Shown here: positions 62,013 to 64,000 of the stretch, piece by piece
Layout of the letters: each line of letters begins with the position of its first letter
Position numbering within the stretch: position 1 is the stretch's first letter
NCBI GenBank assembly: GCA_902769705.1
Contig: CACXPX010000010.1
Span: 22,138-86,137, forward strand
Length of the DNA: 64,000 nucleotides
DNA from: an uncultured Prevotellaceae bacterium
GTDB lineage: Bacteria; Bacteroidota; Bacteroidia; Bacteroidales; Bacteroidaceae
Reading direction: 5' to 3'
Notes under the pieces: generated by a model
Database searches by the model: none
Told to the model about the DNA's origin: nothing
The model's input: the letters and a program-made list of their open reading frames with translations, nothing else
Translations under genes and position numbers: made by a program

Positions 62013-62021
62013 TAACTTTGC
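62013..62021 (+). promoter_or_regulatory. -7 promoter box of the EptA-like gene
   Basis: TAACTTTGC, 49 nt before the ATG at 62071. The leader contains two tandem copies of ACGATTTGACAATTTT (62039-62070) ending at the start codon. Confidence 0.6.
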
Positions 62022-62070
62022 AACGTGATATAATTATACGATTTGACAATTTTACGATTTGACAATTTTA

Positions 62071-63921
62071 ATGAGAGCATGTGTTGAATATATCCTCATG
62101 GCCGTGTTGCTCTATGGATTCAGCCTTTTGGTCTATCTGAAGTGCAACCACGGGATGGCTCGCAACGCGCGTGGTCAGCAGGGACGCCGTCTGTTGTTCG
62201 CTACGCTGTTGGCTGTGGCTCCTTTGTTGTTGTCGGGTGCGCGAGTGTGGGGCGAGCCTTCGATGTTGCTCACGCTGGGTGTGGGACTTTGCTGGATGGT
62301 GACATTCCCTCTGCTGTTTCACCTCACCAACCGCCGCACGTCGCCCGACTATGAGAACTACATGGATACGGCTTTCGGTCTTTACACGATGGGATGGTTG
62401 TGGGGGTTGAAGATACTGTTCCCATCTCTCACCTCTCACCTCACGATTCCTTCAATTTTGCTCGGTTTCATCGAGTTTTTGCTGCTGCTCATTCCCCTGT
62501 TCCAATGGGTGTATTACATATTATATAAGGTGTGCATCGACACGAACGGAATGAAGATTCTGCAAGAGACCCACGTGAACGAGGTCATCGAGTTCATGCG
62601 CAGCTATGGATGGTTGCGCGTGGGATTGGTGGTTGCAGTGTTGCTGGGATTGGGTTGGCTGGCGATAGGCGTGAACGTTTCTTGGCCTTATCTGCATGCT
62701 GTTCCTCTCGCTTCCTTCCTTTCACCTCTTCTCTCTTCGCTCTGTGTGGCAGGTGTCACGTTGTTTTTGCTGATTTACACGTGGAAGACTCATCATGGTG
62801 TGTTTGTCCGCACAGGAATCGCTAAGATGTTCAGCGAGGTGAAGGAATATGTGGAGAACAATCATCTTTATACACAGAAGAATGCTGAGCGCATGCAGAC
62901 GCTCGACGTCAAGCCGTTGGGAAAGCCTTGGAAAGAGCCGTCGACCATTGTTATGGTGATTGGCGAGTCGGCTTGCCGCGATTTCATGAGCGCTTTCACG
63001 CCGATGGAAGAAGACACAACGCCTTGGTTGCGAGGAATGGCGACCGACAAGCGTCACACGTTGCTGTTCCCGCACGCCTACTCGTGCGCCATGCAGACGG
63101 TTCCGGCATTGGAGAAGGCGCTGACGGAGTTTAATCAGTATGGCGATCGTCCGTTCTATGAGTCGTGTTCCATCGTCGACATCGCCCACAAGCTTGGCTA
63201 TCGTGTGCATTGGTACAGCAATCAAGGGCATCTGGGCGTAGCCGATACGCCTATCACGCTGGTGGCCGACACGAGCGATGTGGCTAAATGGACAAAGCAA
63301 GAGGTGAACACGGTGCAATACGATGAGGAATTGGTGGGATTTCTTGACGAGATAGACCCCACGCAGAACAATTTCGTGGTGCTTCATCTCAAAGGCAGCC
63401 ATTTCAACTACATGAGTCGCTATCCCCGTAGTTTCACGCGGTGGGGAAAGCCGGGTGTGCAAGAGAATGTGACGTGTTACAAGAATTCCATTGCCTATAC
63501 CGACCACGTGTTGCAACAGTTCTTCGAGTATAGTCGTGAACGGCTCAACTTGAAGGCAATGCTCTACTTCAGCGACCACGCAACAGAGCCTGGACGCCGG
63601 CGCAAACCCAACTTCGACGGCTTCCAGATGACACGCATCCCGATGTTCGCATGGTTGTCTGAGGAATATATCGACTGCCATCCCCAACGCTATGAAGCAT
63701 TGTTGGCCAATCGCACGAAATACTTCACCAACGACTTGGTTTACGAGTTGGTGTGCGGATTGCTCGATGTGGAGTCGTCGCGGTTCGATGAGACGGCATC
63801 GCTGGCTTCAACGTCATTCCGTTTTACGCGCGACATGCTGCTCACTTATGAAGCAAAGAAGCACATCGCCGAAGACCAGGAAGAGTTGCCCGAAGCTGTT
63901 ATCTGTCTTGTACTGAAATAG
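62071..63921 (+). CDS. EptA-like phosphoethanolamine transferase / sulfatase-family membrane enzyme
   Basis: About 616 residues from ATG 62071; a TTG at 62059 is less likely. Five N-terminal transmembrane helices (about 3-225) anchor a periplasmic alkaline phosphatase-fold domain from about 285 (STIVMVIGESACRDFMSAF). In EptA-type enzymes the nucleophile is the Thr of GET; here the motif is GES, with S300 in its place. Later metal-site elements are present (VVLHLKGSHFNY; YFSDHATEPG). The family transfers phosphoethanolamine from phosphatidylethanolamine to lipid A or other glycans. The lipid A role is the family default and not shown here. Full length. Confidence 0.87.
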   Translation: MRACVEYILMAVLLYGFSLLVYLKCNHGMARNARGQQGRRLLFATLLAVAPLLLSGARVWGEPSMLLTLGVGLCWMVTFPLLFHLTNRRTSPDYENYMDTAFGLYTMGWLWGLKILFPSLTSHLTIPSILLGFIEFLLLLIPLFQWVYYILYKVCIDTNGMKILQETHVNEVIEFMRSYGWLRVGLVVAVLLGLGWLAIGVNVSWPYLHAVPLASFLSPLLSSLCVAGVTLFLLIYTWKTHHGVFVRTGIAKMFSEVKEYVENNHLYTQKNAERMQTLDVKPLGKPWKEPSTIVMVIGESACRDFMSAFTPMEEDTTPWLRGMATDKRHTLLFPHAYSCAMQTVPALEKALTEFNQYGDRPFYESCSIVDIAHKLGYRVHWYSNQGHLGVADTPITLVADTSDVAKWTKQEVNTVQYDEELVGFLDEIDPTQNNFVVLHLKGSHFNYMSRYPRSFTRWGKPGVQENVTCYKNSIAYTDHVLQQFFEYSRERLNLKAMLYFSDHATEPGRRRKPNFDGFQMTRIPMFAWLSEEYIDCHPQRYEALLANRTKYFTNDLVYELVCGLLDVESSRFDETASLASTSFRFTRDMLLTYEAKKHIAEDQEELPEAVICLVLK

Positions 63922-63973
63922 GTTGACTCCCATGCAGCCTTAAATGTTAAATTATTAAATTCATTTAAGTAAA

Positions 63974-64000
63974 ATGGGAAACAAGAAATTCAGTCGCGGT
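63974..64000 (+). CDS. possible start of next gene, cut by window end
   Basis: ATG followed by eight sense codons (MGNKKFSRG) before the sequence ends, 52 nt after the EptA-like gene stop and preceded by an A/T-rich segment. Too short to identify. Confidence 0.3.

Noticed and set aside
62722-63687. 321-codon frame antisense to the EptA-like gene
   Set aside because: Shadow of a conserved membrane enzyme gene.

Overview
The window looks like chromosomal DNA of a member of the Bacteroidales, most probably Prevotellaceae. Promoters follow the Bacteroidetes form TAnnTTTGC rather than TATAAT, and Shine-Dalgarno sites are largely absent. There is a type IX secretion component (PorZ-like), a three-subunit diheme fumarate reductase/succinate dehydrogenase, DUF4252 proteins behind an ECF sigma factor, several secreted pectin-active proteins, and short C-terminal tails of the form LPKGIYIVDG. 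No rRNA, tRNA, transposase or CRISPR array was recognised.

Layout. 1-1768: ECF sigma / membrane protein / DUF4252 operon, cut by the window start. 1845-6809: a shrunken VirE-like protein, an rRNA/tRNA methyltransferase with sufE, a U32 peptidase-family protein, and a HAD phosphatase with a lipoprotein C1 peptidase. 6810-7485: a gene-free region that I interpret as the replication origin. It has perfect DnaA boxes, an AT-rich palindrome array, and a reversal of G/C strand bias between the two sides. 7486-17462: nadA, a GT2 glycosyltransferase, a GT-C-like membrane protein, porZ, rdgB, a YitT transporter-like protein and leuS. 17790-28977: pectin block (lipoprotein, two PL1-type lyases, a PL11 rhamnogalacturonan lyase ending in a dockerin). 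29389-41135: housekeeping (mutS, vanW-like, lgt, ychF, polA, polyprenyl synthase, deoC, mazG-like, dtd). 41421-47023: uvrC, apt, mnmG and a P-loop/CYTH fusion, with two parS sites around apt. 47778-51335: sdhCAB. 51353-54140: a two-gene insertion flanked by a roughly 290-bp direct repeat of the sdhB 3' end. 54443-63921: C10 peptidase, a second ECF sigma operon, a pectinesterase-like/LD-carboxypeptidase fusion and an EptA-like phosphotransferase.

Two large-scale signals stand out. First, nine intergenic arrays are built from imperfect palindromes of about 19 nt placed at an exact 22-bp period. The sequence of the palindrome changes from unit to unit while self-complementarity and phase are kept. 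Second, the candidate oriC at about 7.1 kb, the parS sites at 43.3 and 43.9 kb, and the strand-bias flip together place this window at the chromosome origin. The sdhB-flanked cargo and the exported esterase-like/carboxypeptidase fusion are further unusual items.

All functional calls come from motif and family recognition by eye. No database search was run.
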